DNA from: Buchnera aphidicola (Nurudea shiraii)
GTDB taxonomy: Bacteria > Pseudomonadota > Gammaproteobacteria > Enterobacterales > Enterobacteriaceae
Assembly (NCBI GenBank): GCA_039829955.1
Contig: CP140035.1
Coordinates: 62,001 to 126,000 of the forward strand
Length of the DNA: 64,000 nucleotides
Direction of reading: 5' to 3'
Part shown: positions 17,923 to 27,588 of the stretch, one piece after another
Numbering within the stretch: the first letter of the stretch is position 1
How the letters are laid out: every line of letters starts with the position of its first letter
Made by a program: the position numbers and the translations under genes
The notes under the pieces: generated by a model
The model's database searches: none
What the model saw: the letters and a program-made list of their open reading frames with translations, nothing else
What the model was told of the DNA's origin: nothing

Positions 17923-18702
17923 ATGATAAATTTTAATGTTAATGATTTAATATTTACTTTTTATAATTTTTTATTTTTAGTAGTTCGCGTGTTATCTTTT
18001 GTTATTGTTGCTCCATTATTTGGAGATAGTTCTATTCCTAAAAAAATTAAATTATTTTTTTCATTTGTTATTAGTTGGTGTTTTACATTTTTTGTTCCTA
18101 TAACAAATTTAAATTTATTATCTATAGATGGGTTTTTAGTATTAATAGAGCAAATAATTATTGGTACTTCTTTAGGATTTATTGTGCAATTGATGTTTTC
18201 TACAATAAAGATATCTGGAGAAATTATAAGTTTTCAAATGGGTTTATCGTTTTCGTCTCTGATAGATTGGAATACTCATTCCAATATATCTGTTTTATCT
18301 CGTCTTCTTTATATGTTTTTGTTACTTTTGTTTTTAGAATTCAATGGTCATCTTTGGATGATATCGGTATTATTTGATGTATTTTTGAAAATTCCCATTC
18401 AAATAGTGGAGTTTGATTCAAGTTCATTTTTTAAAATTTTAATAATTTCAAAGTTTATATTCGTTGATGGTCTTATGCTAGTATTTCCAATGGTCATAAT
18501 TCAGTTAATGTTAAATGTTTCTATGGGTATTTTAAACAGAATCGCTTCTCAAATTTCTATTTTTTCTGTTGGGTTTTCTTTAACTTTACTGATAGGAATG
18601 TATATTTTTTATTTATTCATTCCCATATTTCCTCTTATTTATAATGATATATTTAATCGTGTAGTATTTTCGTTATCTGTGTTTTTGAAGACATATCTAT
18701 AA
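17923..18702 (+). CDS. fliR: Flagellar export gate protein FliR
   Basis: 259 residues (E. coli 261). FliR completes the FliPQR export pore. Several membrane helices alternate with conserved patches such as FVIVAPLFGDSSIPKKIKLF, and GEIISFQMGLSFSSLIDW. The ATG at 17923 is chosen over the TTG at 17920, which directly abuts the fliQ stop. It ends the flagellar run; flhB and flhA are not in this window. Confidence 0.94.
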   Translation: MINFNVNDLIFTFYNFLFLVVRVLSFVIVAPLFGDSSIPKKIKLFFSFVISWCFTFFVPITNLNLLSIDGFLVLIEQIIIGTSLGFIVQLMFSTIKISGEIISFQMGLSFSSLIDWNTHSNISVLSRLLYMFLLLLFLEFNGHLWMISVLFDVFLKIPIQIVEFDSSSFFKILIISKFIFVDGLMLVFPMVIIQLMLNVSMGILNRIASQISIFSVGFSLTLLIGMYIFYLFIPIFPLIYNDIFNRVVFSLSVFLKTYL

Positions 18703-18888
18703 AATATATTTTAAAAATATTTATTGTTAAATAGCTAAATTAATGTTAGACGCATAACATATCAGTGAATTATATTTTATGTTTTTAATTATATTTATAT
18801 CAATTTGAAAATATATTTAGACTATAATTTAAATGTATTTTTTAATAATATAGTTTTAAATATTGAAGTATTTAAATATATTTAAGGT

Positions 18889-18947
18889 ATTATAAAATGC
18901 TAATTTATGGATAAGAGATATTTTAATATAATTTAGCATTTTATAAT
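18889..18947. terminator. Large inverted repeat between convergent fliR and rpmG
   Basis: A perfect 15-bp stem (ATTATAAAATGCTAA at 18889-18903, pairing with 18933-18947) encloses a 29-base loop. It lies between two genes whose 3' ends face each other, so it is read as a bidirectional terminator or mRNA-end stabiliser. The stem is AT-rich and the loop long, so efficiency is uncertain. Confidence 0.5.
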
Positions 18948-18975
18948 TTCAAAAGTATTTTATATTAAAATAAAA

Positions 18976-19143
18976 CTATTTTATTTTTTCTTCTTGATAC
19001 CATACATGTTTTTTAATAATAGGATCATATTTTTTTAATTTTAACTTTTTAGTTACAGTTTTTTTATTTTTTGTTGTGGTGTAGTAATGTTTACTACCTG
19101 ATGAAGACGTTAGTTTAATTTTATTTCGAGAACTTTTTGACAT
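18976..19143 (-). CDS. rpmG: 50S ribosomal protein L33
   Basis: 55 residues, the exact E. coli length. The product reads MSKSSRNKIKLTSSSGSKHY then YTTTKNKKT, matching L33 throughout. It lies downstream of rpmB as in E. coli, but its start codon is 23 bases inside the rpmB frame, so translation of the two is probably coupled. Confidence 0.96.
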   Translation of the reverse strand: MSKSSRNKIKLTSSSGSKHYYTTTKNKKTVTKKLKLKKYDPIIKKHVWYQEEKIK

Positions 19144-19384
19144 GTTTGTACGCTCTTTTTTTAAGTAGTAGTGTATTTTTTAAAACCCTATCAATTCCTA
19201 ATTTATCCATGCATCGCATTCCTTTTGCAGATACTTTTAATGATATAAATCTATTTTTTTTTGTGTCCCAAAATTTATGTAAATGTAAATTTGGAAAAAA
19301 TCGCCTTTTAGTAGCGTTCATAGCATGTGATCGATGATTTCCAATCATTGGTTTTTTCCCAGTTATCTGACAAACTTTTGACAT
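19121..19384 (-). CDS. rpmB: 50S ribosomal protein L28 with C-terminal extension
   Basis: 87 residues (E. coli 78). MSKVCQITGKKPMIGNHRSH and NATKRRFFPNLHLHKFW match L28 closely. After GIDRVLKN the sequence no longer resembles the E. coli tail and runs on about nine residues with a basic KKRAYKHVKKFSK end. This extension overlaps the rpmG start by 23 bases; in E. coli the two genes are separate. Loss of the original stop with read-through into rpmG is the simplest explanation. Confidence 0.95.
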   Translation of the reverse strand: MSKVCQITGKKPMIGNHRSHAMNATKRRFFPNLHLHKFWDTKKNRFISLKVSAKGMRCMDKLGIDRVLKNTLLLKKRAYKHVKKFSK

Positions 19385-19560
19385 AACTAAATCACCTACT
19401 TAAGTTGATAATAAATTCTTAAATTTTATTTATAATGATATTATAAGATGTTATTCAATAGAATTGAATATTAATTTAATTTTATATTTCTAAAATTAGA
19501 AAAACATTTTTATTAAATTTTAGAAATTATAAATTACATTTTATTAATAAGGCTTGCTTT

Positions 19561-22236
19561 GTGAATTTTTTAAAGCGATTTTTTATATTTATAATTTTAC
19601 TATTTTCATCTTTTTTTTGTAGTATGTTATTTTTAATTTATAGTAATTATGGACTAAAAATTATGTATAACTTAGTTCATTATTATATACCAGAATTTAA
19701 AATAAAGAAAATAATAGGAAAATATAATAATTTTATATTGGAAGACATTAGATATTTATCTAATGAAAGAAGTTTTTTTATTAAAAAAGCATATTTAAGA
19801 ATAAGTTTTAATTTTTTTAAGCGTTTCTTTATTTCTATAGATAAAATTTTATTTTTAGGGTGTGATATATATGTAAAACACTTTTCTTTAAGTATGTCAC
19901 AAAAAAAAAATTTTATTTTCAATAAAAAATTTATGTTTTTTTTTAAAATACCTATTGTTCTAAAGGACGTAAAAATTAATAATTTTTCTTTTTTTACAAA
20001 TAATATTATTTTTAAGATAGATAATTTTTCTGGAGAATACGTTTGGAATGGAATAATGTTAAAATGTTTACATAGTGAAGCTAATAATGTTTATTTTAAA
20101 AAACATAAATTTTCAAACAAGAAAAATATAGAGTTTAAGAGATTAAAAATAAAACGTAACGTTAGTTTAAATTTAAATTTTAAAGAAATTTTGAATTATT
20201 TTAAAAAATGGAGTTTTCATTTTCCTATAGATATAAATTTAGGATCTTTTTACAGTAAGAATGTTTATTTTTTTGATGAGAGTAGTTTTAATTTGCATAA
20301 TTTTCATGCTATTTTTAATATTATTAATAATAAAATTTCTGTAAGAAGATTATGTTTTTTAAATTCTAATATGAAATTTTGTATATCTGGAGTATGTGAC
20401 GTTAATAAACACTTTTTAACTAATGTGCGTATATATTATTACAGCTTAGAAAAATTATATAAAAAAGAAAGTGTTATTATTTGTGTTAATGGTTTTTTAT
20501 TTAAGAAATTAGATATAATTTTTAATCTTTTAGGGTTTTTAAACGCTCGAGTTTACGTTAAAATAGAATATAAAAAGTACAATTCTATTTTAAATATGGA
20601 ACTTTTTGCTCCATCTTTAATATTAGTGAAAAATAAAGAAAAATATACGTTATTGGAAGATATAAAATTTAAAATTATGGGAAATTCGTTGAATTATAAA
20701 TTTTTTGTTGATGGAATTATTAATTTTAATTTTTTTATTCCTATAAAAGTAAGTTTATTAGGGTCTAGTAATTATTCAACGATATATATCAAAAAATTTA
20801 AATGTAAGTTTTTAAAAAAAAGCACGTATTTTAGTAGTTTTTTGGGTTTATTTAACAAAACAAGATATTTTAGTTCGGTTATTTCAAATCAAGATAAGAA
20901 TGTTTTGTACAAAAAATTTATGATAAAGAAAATGACAAATAATTTTTTAAAATTGAGAAAAAATAATGATTTGATGTTAGATATAATGGTTTTACTTCAA
21001 AAAAATTCTTTTACAACGTTTAATACTAAGTCATATTTTTTCTTTTTTAAAAGGTTTCAACAACGCATATTTTCTTTATTTAACCATTTTATTCTGAAAA
21101 GAAATTTGGAGGTTACAAACAATTTTGAAGAAAAAACTCATGTTAATGTTGTTTTTGAATTAAAAGAACTAAATAATTTTTTATCTAATTTTTCTGGATA
21201 CCTTCATGGAAATTTAGAATTTTTTAATTTTAAAAAGAATTATAAATATTTAATTAACGTTGTAGGAAAAAATTTAGTTTGGAACTATTTGAATATTTCT
21301 AATATTTCATGTTCAGTAGTTTTTGAAAAAAGTAATAATAGTTTATTTAAAGTTCAATTAGAAACGAAAAATTTTTTTATTTTAGATTTTCATATTTCTT
21401 TTTTTTCTTTGGAGTTAAGTAACTATCAATATAGCCATAATCTTATTATTAAAATATTTAAAGAAAATCATTTTTTTTATTTTAGATTATACGGAATATT
21501 AAATCCTATTTCGAAAAGTCAAATAGAAATTATAAAAAAAATTAGTTTTTTTACACCGTTTTATCATTTAAGTTACAATAAAATATTTATTGTTTTTCAA
21601 GAAAAAAGAATGATATATTTTTTTAGAAAACTATTTTTTGTTAAAGATGATAGATTTGAAAAGTTTATAATATGTTTTTTTAGAAATATAGTTAATAAAG
21701 TTTCTGGAAATCAAAAAAATAATATTGAAAATTTTTTTAAGCATTGGAAAAATTTGTTTCTTTTTAATAAATTTATTTCGTATAAAGTTACGTTGCGATT
21801 AAATTATATTTCTCATTTTAAAAAGTGGACATTAAAATTGGATTGTAAAGAAAAATCATTTTTAGGAGTTCATCATATATGTTTAGCCAGTATAGACCTT
21901 AGAGAAATTGATAGGAAATCTGTTATTTTTGGAAACATTGTTTTTAGAAATTTTTCAACTACGTTATTAAATGTTTTTGCGTTAGATATAAAGCATTTTT
22001 TTGGATTATTAAATGGAAATATATGTTTTAAAAGTACTACGAATAATTTGAAACTTTATGGAAACATATTAATTAAAAATTTTTGTATAAGCGATTTTTT
22101 ACATTTTAAAAGTATACGATTTAATGATTTAATATTAATTATTAATAGTAATGGTTTTTTATTTAGTAGTTTTATAAAACTTGAAAGTTTTTTAAAGATA
22201 ATATTTCAATTAGAAATTTTAAATTTATATATTTAG
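19561..22236 (+). CDS. tamB: TamB (YtfN)-like inner-membrane/periplasmic protein, shortened
   Basis: 891 residues (E. coli TamB 1259). TamB spans the periplasm and, with TamA, is implicated in outer-membrane biogenesis and lipid transport. The GTG start has AAGG upstream; an N-terminal membrane anchor (FFIFIILLFSSFFCSMLFLIY) is followed by SNYGLKIMYNLVHYYIPEFK, matching the E. coli N-terminus. The body is beta-rich and very Phe/Lys/Asn-biased. The conserved C-terminal domain that contacts TamA seems missing, and no tamA lies beside it. An A10 run at 19901-19910 is in frame. Strongly diverged; function uncertain. Confidence 0.78.
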   Translation: MNFLKRFFIFIILLFSSFFCSMLFLIYSNYGLKIMYNLVHYYIPEFKIKKIIGKYNNFILEDIRYLSNERSFFIKKAYLRISFNFFKRFFISIDKILFLGCDIYVKHFSLSMSQKKNFIFNKKFMFFFKIPIVLKDVKINNFSFFTNNIIFKIDNFSGEYVWNGIMLKCLHSEANNVYFKKHKFSNKKNIEFKRLKIKRNVSLNLNFKEILNYFKKWSFHFPIDINLGSFYSKNVYFFDESSFNLHNFHAIFNIINNKISVRRLCFLNSNMKFCISGVCDVNKHFLTNVRIYYYSLEKLYKKESVIICVNGFLFKKLDIIFNLLGFLNARVYVKIEYKKYNSILNMELFAPSLILVKNKEKYTLLEDIKFKIMGNSLNYKFFVDGIINFNFFIPIKVSLLGSSNYSTIYIKKFKCKFLKKSTYFSSFLGLFNKTRYFSSVISNQDKNVLYKKFMIKKMTNNFLKLRKNNDLMLDIMVLLQKNSFTTFNTKSYFFFFKRFQQRIFSLFNHFILKRNLEVTNNFEEKTHVNVVFELKELNNFLSNFSGYLHGNLEFFNFKKNYKYLINVVGKNLVWNYLNISNISCSVVFEKSNNSLFKVQLETKNFFILDFHISFFSLELSNYQYSHNLIIKIFKENHFFYFRLYGILNPISKSQIEIIKKISFFTPFYHLSYNKIFIVFQEKRMIYFFRKLFFVKDDRFEKFIICFFRNIVNKVSGNQKNNIENFFKHWKNLFLFNKFISYKVTLRLNYISHFKKWTLKLDCKEKSFLGVHHICLASIDLREIDRKSVIFGNIVFRNFSTTLLNVFALDIKHFFGLLNGNICFKSTTNNLKLYGNILIKNFCISDFLHFKSIRFNDLILIINSNGFLFSSFIKLESFLKIIFQLEILNLYI

Positions 22237-22567
22237 GATACAAAGATGTGCAAGATTTTTAAATATATTATTTTGATATTTAATATTAATTATAGTAAAT
22301 TTTATTTGTATATATCATAGGATATCTATTTAAAGATATCCTATACTTAAAACATAAAATTTTTGATACAATATTTGTATTTTAGTTTTATTTTTAAAGT
22401 ATAAAAGTTATAACTTTTTTTTGGAATAAAATATATAAATAACAAGAATTAAATTATTTCTTATAAAAATTACATGTTATTTGATTTTATATAAATATAT
22501 TTTAAAGTTTGTTTAATGCATTTAACAGTTACATGGCCATGTTATAATTTTTATGAAGTTAAATTTT
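22237..22567. other. Gap between convergent tamB and ppa
   Basis: 331 AT-rich bases between two facing 3' ends. No gene is seen and no readable remnant of the missing TamB C-terminus follows the tamB stop. The only structure is the hairpin listed separately. Confidence 0.5.
22317..22344. terminator. Hairpin between convergent tamB and ppa
   Basis: A perfect 11-bp stem (ATAGGATATCT / AGATATCCTAT) closes a 6-base loop. It lies between the facing ends of tamB and ppa, so it may stop transcripts from both sides. No clear T-run follows on either side. Confidence 0.5.
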
Positions 22568-23086
22568 TTATTTTTTTAAAGAAGATAAAATTTCTTTATA
22601 TGCACTATCTTTTTCTTCCCATCCTATTATCTTGACCCATTTATTTTCTTCCAGATCTTTGTAATGTTTAAAAAAATGTATGATTTTTCTTTTTAGCATA
22701 TTTGGAAAATGATTTATATTTTTTATATGAGAGTACTCTGGACAAATATTTATATTAGGAATAGCTATAATTTTATTGTCTGTTCCAGATTCGTCTATCA
22801 TTTTTAAAATCCCTATTGGTCTACACTGTATTATTGAATTAGGTATTATAGGATGTGGAGAATGCACCAAGACATCTATAGGATCTCCATCAGAAGATAA
22901 AGTTTTATTAATAAATCCATAATTACAAGGATAAAACATAGAAGTAGGAATAAATCTGTCTACAAATAAACATCCTGAATCTTTGTTTATTTCGTATTTT
23001 ACTGGATATGAATGTGATGAAATTTCAATAATTACGTTTATATTATATGGGATATGTTTTCCAGAAGATATTTGTTTTATATTCAT
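22568..23086 (-). CDS. ppa: Inorganic pyrophosphatase
   Basis: 172 residues (E. coli 176). It hydrolyses pyrophosphate from biosynthesis, pulling tRNA charging and nucleic-acid synthesis forward. The metal-binding motif DGDPIDVLV and the segments MFYPCNYGFI and HFFKHYKDLEENKWVKI are conserved. The start at 23086 is preceded by CAGGAG. It is transcribed divergently from pmbA across a 122-base gap. Confidence 0.96.
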   Translation of the reverse strand: MNIKQISSGKHIPYNINVIIEISSHSYPVKYEINKDSGCLFVDRFIPTSMFYPCNYGFINKTLSSDGDPIDVLVHSPHPIIPNSIIQCRPIGILKMIDESGTDNKIIAIPNINICPEYSHIKNINHFPNMLKRKIIHFFKHYKDLEENKWVKIIGWEEKDSAYKEILSSLKK

Positions 23087-23208
23087 TTTGCTCCTGTTAT
23101 ATATTTAATAGTATGTATATTTTAATTTTGAACGCTTTAAGTGTAGTATTATTTTAATTATTTTCAGTGTATTATAATAAGCTAATTTAGTTGATTAATA
23201 AAAGAAAT

Positions 23209-24555
23209 ATGAAAGTACAACATAATTTTTTTTTAAAAAATAAAGAAATTAAAAATATTATTGAATATATACTTAGTTTCGTTAAAACTCGATTAGCTAC
23301 TGCTGAAGTATTGGTATCTCATAATGTAGGTGTTAATTTTGGAATAAGGAACAAAAATATTGATCATGTTGAATTTAATAATAATAATTTTTTAAAAATT
23401 ACGATTTATAAAAACAATAGGACAAGTACAGTTTCATCTACAAATTTTAATATATCTGAAGTTAATAAAATAATTAACTTTTCTATAGATTCCATCGATT
23501 ATACTTCTGTAGATGTATATTCAGGTTTACCTGATTTAGAATTATTGGCAATCGGGAATTTAGAGGATCTTAATTTATATCATTATTGGAAATGGGATAT
23601 AAATCACATTACTAATTTGATGTTAGAAGGTGAACAAGAAGCTTTTAAAATAGATAAAAGAATTATTAATACGGAAGGATCTAATTTTAGTAGTTGTATG
23701 AGTATGATAGTTTTTGGAAATAGTCATGGTATGTTAGAAAGTTATAATACTACTTTATATTCTATGTCTAATTGTATGATTTCTAAAGAAAATGACGATA
23801 TGCAAAGAGATATGTCTTATACAATTTCAAGAGATATTAATGAATTAGTATCTTTTAAGAAGATAGGAGTGCAAGCTTCTAAAAAATCTTTATCTAGATT
23901 GTGTTCTAAAAAACTTTCTTCGAGAAGTAGTCCTATTATTTTTTCTTCAGAGCTTGCTTCAGATTTTTTTTCTTATTTATCGCAAGCTATCAATGGTTAT
24001 CATGTATATAATCAATCTACATTTTTATCAAACAGTTTAGAACAAAAAATTTTTCCTCATTGGTTAAGTATTGAAGAGCGCTCTGATATAAAAAAAGGAT
24101 TGGGATCAAAATGTTTTGATTCGGAAGGTGTTCGAACATTTTCTAAAATGATAGTTCAAGATGGTTTTTTAAAAACATGGTTGTTAAATAGTTATTCGGC
24201 TAGAAAAATGAATTTAGTTAGTACTGCAAATTCCGGAGGAATTCATAACTGGTTAGTGTTAGGTATTTCTAATATGAATTTAAACGAATTGTTAATGTTG
24301 ATGTATAAAGGCATTTTAATAACAGAATTATTAGGTAATGGATTAAATTTAATTACAGGGGATTATTCGTGTGGAGCAGCTGGATTTTGGATAGAAAGAG
24401 GTTGCATACAATATCCTGTTAGTGAAATTACAATTTCTGGAAATTTAAAAGACATGTTTAAAAATATAATATCTATAGGATGTGATATTGATAAAAGGCA
24501 TAAAATATTGTCAGGATCAATTTTATTACCTTCTATTCAAATATCTGGTTTGTAA
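23209..24555 (+). CDS. pmbA: PmbA/TldE metalloprotease-partner protein
   Basis: 448 residues from this ATG (E. coli 450). PmbA (TldE) pairs with the protease TldD, known for peptide maturation and degradation. Conserved blocks include KRIINTEGSNFSS, VFGNSHGMLESY, SFKKIGVQ.. and SCGAAGFWIERGCIQYPVSE near the C-terminus. The frame opens at a TTG at 23191, but ATG 23209 fits the family N-terminus. tldD is not in this window, so partnership is inferred from the family. Confidence 0.93.
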   Translation: MKVQHNFFLKNKEIKNIIEYILSFVKTRLATAEVLVSHNVGVNFGIRNKNIDHVEFNNNNFLKITIYKNNRTSTVSSTNFNISEVNKIINFSIDSIDYTSVDVYSGLPDLELLAIGNLEDLNLYHYWKWDINHITNLMLEGEQEAFKIDKRIINTEGSNFSSCMSMIVFGNSHGMLESYNTTLYSMSNCMISKENDDMQRDMSYTISRDINELVSFKKIGVQASKKSLSRLCSKKLSSRSSPIIFSSELASDFFSYLSQAINGYHVYNQSTFLSNSLEQKIFPHWLSIEERSDIKKGLGSKCFDSEGVRTFSKMIVQDGFLKTWLLNSYSARKMNLVSTANSGGIHNWLVLGISNMNLNELLMLMYKGILITELLGNGLNLITGDYSCGAAGFWIERGCIQYPVSEITISGNLKDMFKNIISIGCDIDKRHKILSGSILLPSIQISGL

Positions 24556-24633
24556 ATATCAAAATATGCATAATATTTTGAGCTATAAAGTTTTATATTC
24601 ATTTAAAATTTTTAATAAATTAATTTCATTTAC

Positions 24634-25033
24634 AAAAGTCGACCTATAAGCCGGGTTCTGTATTTGATAGTCATTTATCTAGAATGATAATCGCTTATCA
24701 TTTCAAGCAGCCTACCCGAGTATATGTATGTGTATTATAAAGGGCAAGTAAATTTATACTCTATTTGGCTTTGCTCCAGGTGGAAGTTTGCCGTGCCATA
24801 CTAATTACTAAGTATGCGGTGAGCTTTTACCTCGCCATTTCACCCTTTCCTTTTAATAATGTAACAAAAAATATAAAAGGTGGTATTCTTTCTGTTGCAC
24901 TAGTCGTAAGCTTTCGCTTCCCAGACGTTATCTGGCACCTATAATGCCCTTTTGGAGCCCGGACTTTCCTCTTCTATGGTTTTTTCTTAATACTAATATC
25001 ATAATCATAGCAGCGACTATCTGGTCGACTTTT
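24634..25033 (-). ncRNA. rnpB: RNase P RNA (M1 RNA)
   Basis: About 400 nt on the minus strand. The ends pair perfectly as P1: AAAAGTCGACC at the 5' end with GGTCGACTTTT at the 3' end. Class A signatures are present: GAGGAAAGTCCGGGCTCC near the 5' side, GCGAAAGC-type helices, a GTGCAACAGAAAG block, and AACCCGGCTTATAGG near the 3' end. It is the catalytic RNA that trims tRNA 5' ends. It follows pmbA on the opposite strand. Confidence 0.95.
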
Positions 25034-25897
25034 ATAAAGATATTTAATAATTTTATTACAGATAGTACTTATTTATATTATACAATAAATTTTTTAAGAT
25101 ATTAACAACAATTTATTTTTTAGAAATTTTTAATAAATTATACGAAGTTTAGTTAAAGTATTAATTTTGTTTTTTTAAAGATTCAAAATTTTTTAAATTA
25201 TACAATTAACTCAAATTTGTTATTTTAAGATTTTGTTTTTAAACCATAAGTTAGTACTATATATAGTAAGTGTAAAAAATTTTAAAACTTTATATTTTAA
25301 GGTTTTATAAAATTGTAATAATATATCAATTACGAATTGATTTTCTAATAATTTATACAAATTTTAAAATAATTCATTATTATATAGTGAATAAAGATTT
25401 TAATATTCCGATTCTAAGTAAAATATGCACAATTTTAGAAGAAATATTTTATAAATAATATTTAAAATAATTTAATAAAACTATTTTTTAAAATATAACT
25501 TATTATTTTAAACAAGATGTGGGATATTTTAAATTGATAATTTACTAGCATAAATTATTGATTTTTATTTTTGTTTGACAAACAAGTAGATACGTAAGTT
25601 TTAAAGCAATCTTAAAGTTTTATAAGTATTAAAAATATCTAATTGTATAAAGTTGTTATTATCATAATTTCTATATTGTAAAAACATATTGGTAAAAAGA
25701 AATATTATTGGAGCTTATTTGTATTTCATCATTTCGGTTTTTATTATTGTATAAGTAGATATAAATGTTTTTTGAAATTTATTTAAAGACACAGTTTTGA
25801 AGTGATTTTGTTAGTTTAATATATCGTTGCATAGTTAGTATGGTCTTTAATATAGCTATGTATTTTATATAAAATAATATGGATAACAATTAGTGTC
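25034..25897. other. Long AT-rich gap between rnpB and fabB
   Basis: 864 bases, the longest gene-free stretch here. It must hold promoters for rnpB (minus) and fabB (plus). A TATAAT-like box for rnpB occurs at 25077-25082 on the minus strand, but with no convincing -35 at normal spacing. No supportable frame, RNA fold or repeat was seen; it is probably decayed sequence. Confidence 0.5.
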
Positions 25898-27112
25898 ATG
25901 AAAAGGGTTGTTATTACTGGATTAGGAATTGTTTCTAGTATTGGAAATAATAAATCAGAAGTATTGTATTCATTATTACATGTTAAATCAGGTATTTCAT
26001 TTTCGGAAGAAATGAAACAGTATGGAATGCGTAGTCATGTATGTGGGAATATAAAACTAGATACTTCACAATGTATAGATCGTAAAATTATGCGATTTAT
26101 GAATAATGCATCAATATATTCTTATGTATCTATGGATGAAGCTATTAGAGACTCTAAGTTAACTCCTAGAATATATCAAAAAAATTCTAGAGTTGGAATA
26201 ATTGTTGGATCTAGTTCAGGATCTTTTAGATATCGGGTAAGTAAAACTAATGGTTTACAAAATAAGTTAAAAACTATTGGCCCTTATGCGGTAATTAAAT
26301 CTATGTTTTCCAATATATCTGCTTGTTTATCTACTGTGTTTAAAATATATGGAGTAAATTATTCTATCAGTTCAGCGTGTTCTAGTTCTGCTCACTGTAT
26401 AGGAAATGCAATGGAACTTATACAAATTGGAAAACAAGATATAGTGTTCGCTGGCGGAGGTGAAGAAATTAGTGTAGAGTTGGCTTGTGCATTTGATGCT
26501 ATGGGGGCACTGTCAACTCGTTATAATTTTAATCCTATTGTTTCATCTAGAGCATTTGATATACATCGAGATGGATTTGTAATTTCTGGTGGAGCAGGTA
26601 TAGTAGTTTTAGAAGAATTAAATTTTGCATTATCTCGATCTGCTCGAATATATGCAGAAATTATTGGATATGGTGCATCTTCTGATGGATCTGATATGGT
26701 TATACCTTCAGGGAAAGGAGTAGTGCGATGTATGAATTTAGCGATGAAAGATATAGATAAAGTGTCTATTGATTATATAAATGTACATGGCACATCTACT
26801 AAATTAGGTGATTTAATAGAATTAAGTGCTATTAAAGATGTTTTTAGTGGTTTTAATTTGCCAATTATTTCATCGACTAAATCTATTACTGGACATGCTT
26901 TAGGTGCCTCAGGAGTACAAGAAATAATTTATAGTATATTAATGCTACAGAATAGTTTTTTAGTTCCAAGTATTAATATTATAAAACTAGATCCTAAAGC
27001 TAGAAATAGTAATATATTAACTAATATTTTAAAAAAAAATATTTCTATTATTATGTCAAATAGTCTTGGATTTGGGGGTACTAATGTATCTTTAGTCATA
27101 AAAAGATATTAA
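25898..27112 (+). CDS. fabB: 3-oxoacyl-[ACP] synthase I (FabB)
   Basis: 404 residues (E. coli 406). Condensing enzyme of fatty-acid elongation. The catalytic triad is visible: Cys in SSACSSSAHCIG (about residue 162), His in NVHGTSTKLGD, and His in SITGHALGASGVQE, with the terminal SNSLGFGGTNVSLV glycine loop. An A9 run near 27031 is in frame. It stands alone with long gaps on both sides. Confidence 0.97.
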   Translation: MKRVVITGLGIVSSIGNNKSEVLYSLLHVKSGISFSEEMKQYGMRSHVCGNIKLDTSQCIDRKIMRFMNNASIYSYVSMDEAIRDSKLTPRIYQKNSRVGIIVGSSSGSFRYRVSKTNGLQNKLKTIGPYAVIKSMFSNISACLSTVFKIYGVNYSISSACSSSAHCIGNAMELIQIGKQDIVFAGGGEEISVELACAFDAMGALSTRYNFNPIVSSRAFDIHRDGFVISGGAGIVVLEELNFALSRSARIYAEIIGYGASSDGSDMVIPSGKGVVRCMNLAMKDIDKVSIDYINVHGTSTKLGDLIELSAIKDVFSGFNLPIISSTKSITGHALGASGVQEIIYSILMLQNSFLVPSINIIKLDPKARNSNILTNILKKNISIIMSNSLGFGGTNVSLVIKRY

Positions 27113-27588
27113 CAAAGTATTTCAGTAAGAAGTAAGAATGTTGTTTATGCAAAAAATGTTTTTAATATATTTAAATACATTCTGAAATAGTATAAGTTTG
27201 TTTTGAGATATATATTCATGGAGTATATTTAAAAGTGAATTAATGAATTTTTATGTATTTGTAGAATTTTATATAATTTATAACATGCAAAATTTTTTCT
27301 ATTGTATGAAAATTTTAACATATAAAGTTTAAATTTATATATTTTATAGAATTTTATTTTTAATTTTTAGGTTATCAGAATAATTTTAAAATATAACATT
27401 AAGTTTATTGTATTAATATTGGTTTGAATTTAAATTTTGAGAGATTTGTTAATTTTAGTTTTATTTTTTATTACTATTAATGGAAAATATATGTGGCGTT
27501 TTTCGGATTCTTATTTCAAAAAATACATCATATTATTTTGATATATAATACAATGGTATTTAAAACATTTTATAAGGAATAGAATATA
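27113..27588. other. Intergenic gap between fabB and talA
   Basis: 476 AT-rich bases. Short complementary arms TATTTCAG (27118-27125) and CTGAAATA (27182-27189) flank a long loop just after fabB and might end its transcript weakly. No gene or other structure is supportable. Confidence 0.4.

Noticed and set aside
19901..19910. A10 run in tamB as a frameshift site
   Set aside because: The surrounding frame is open on both sides without correction.
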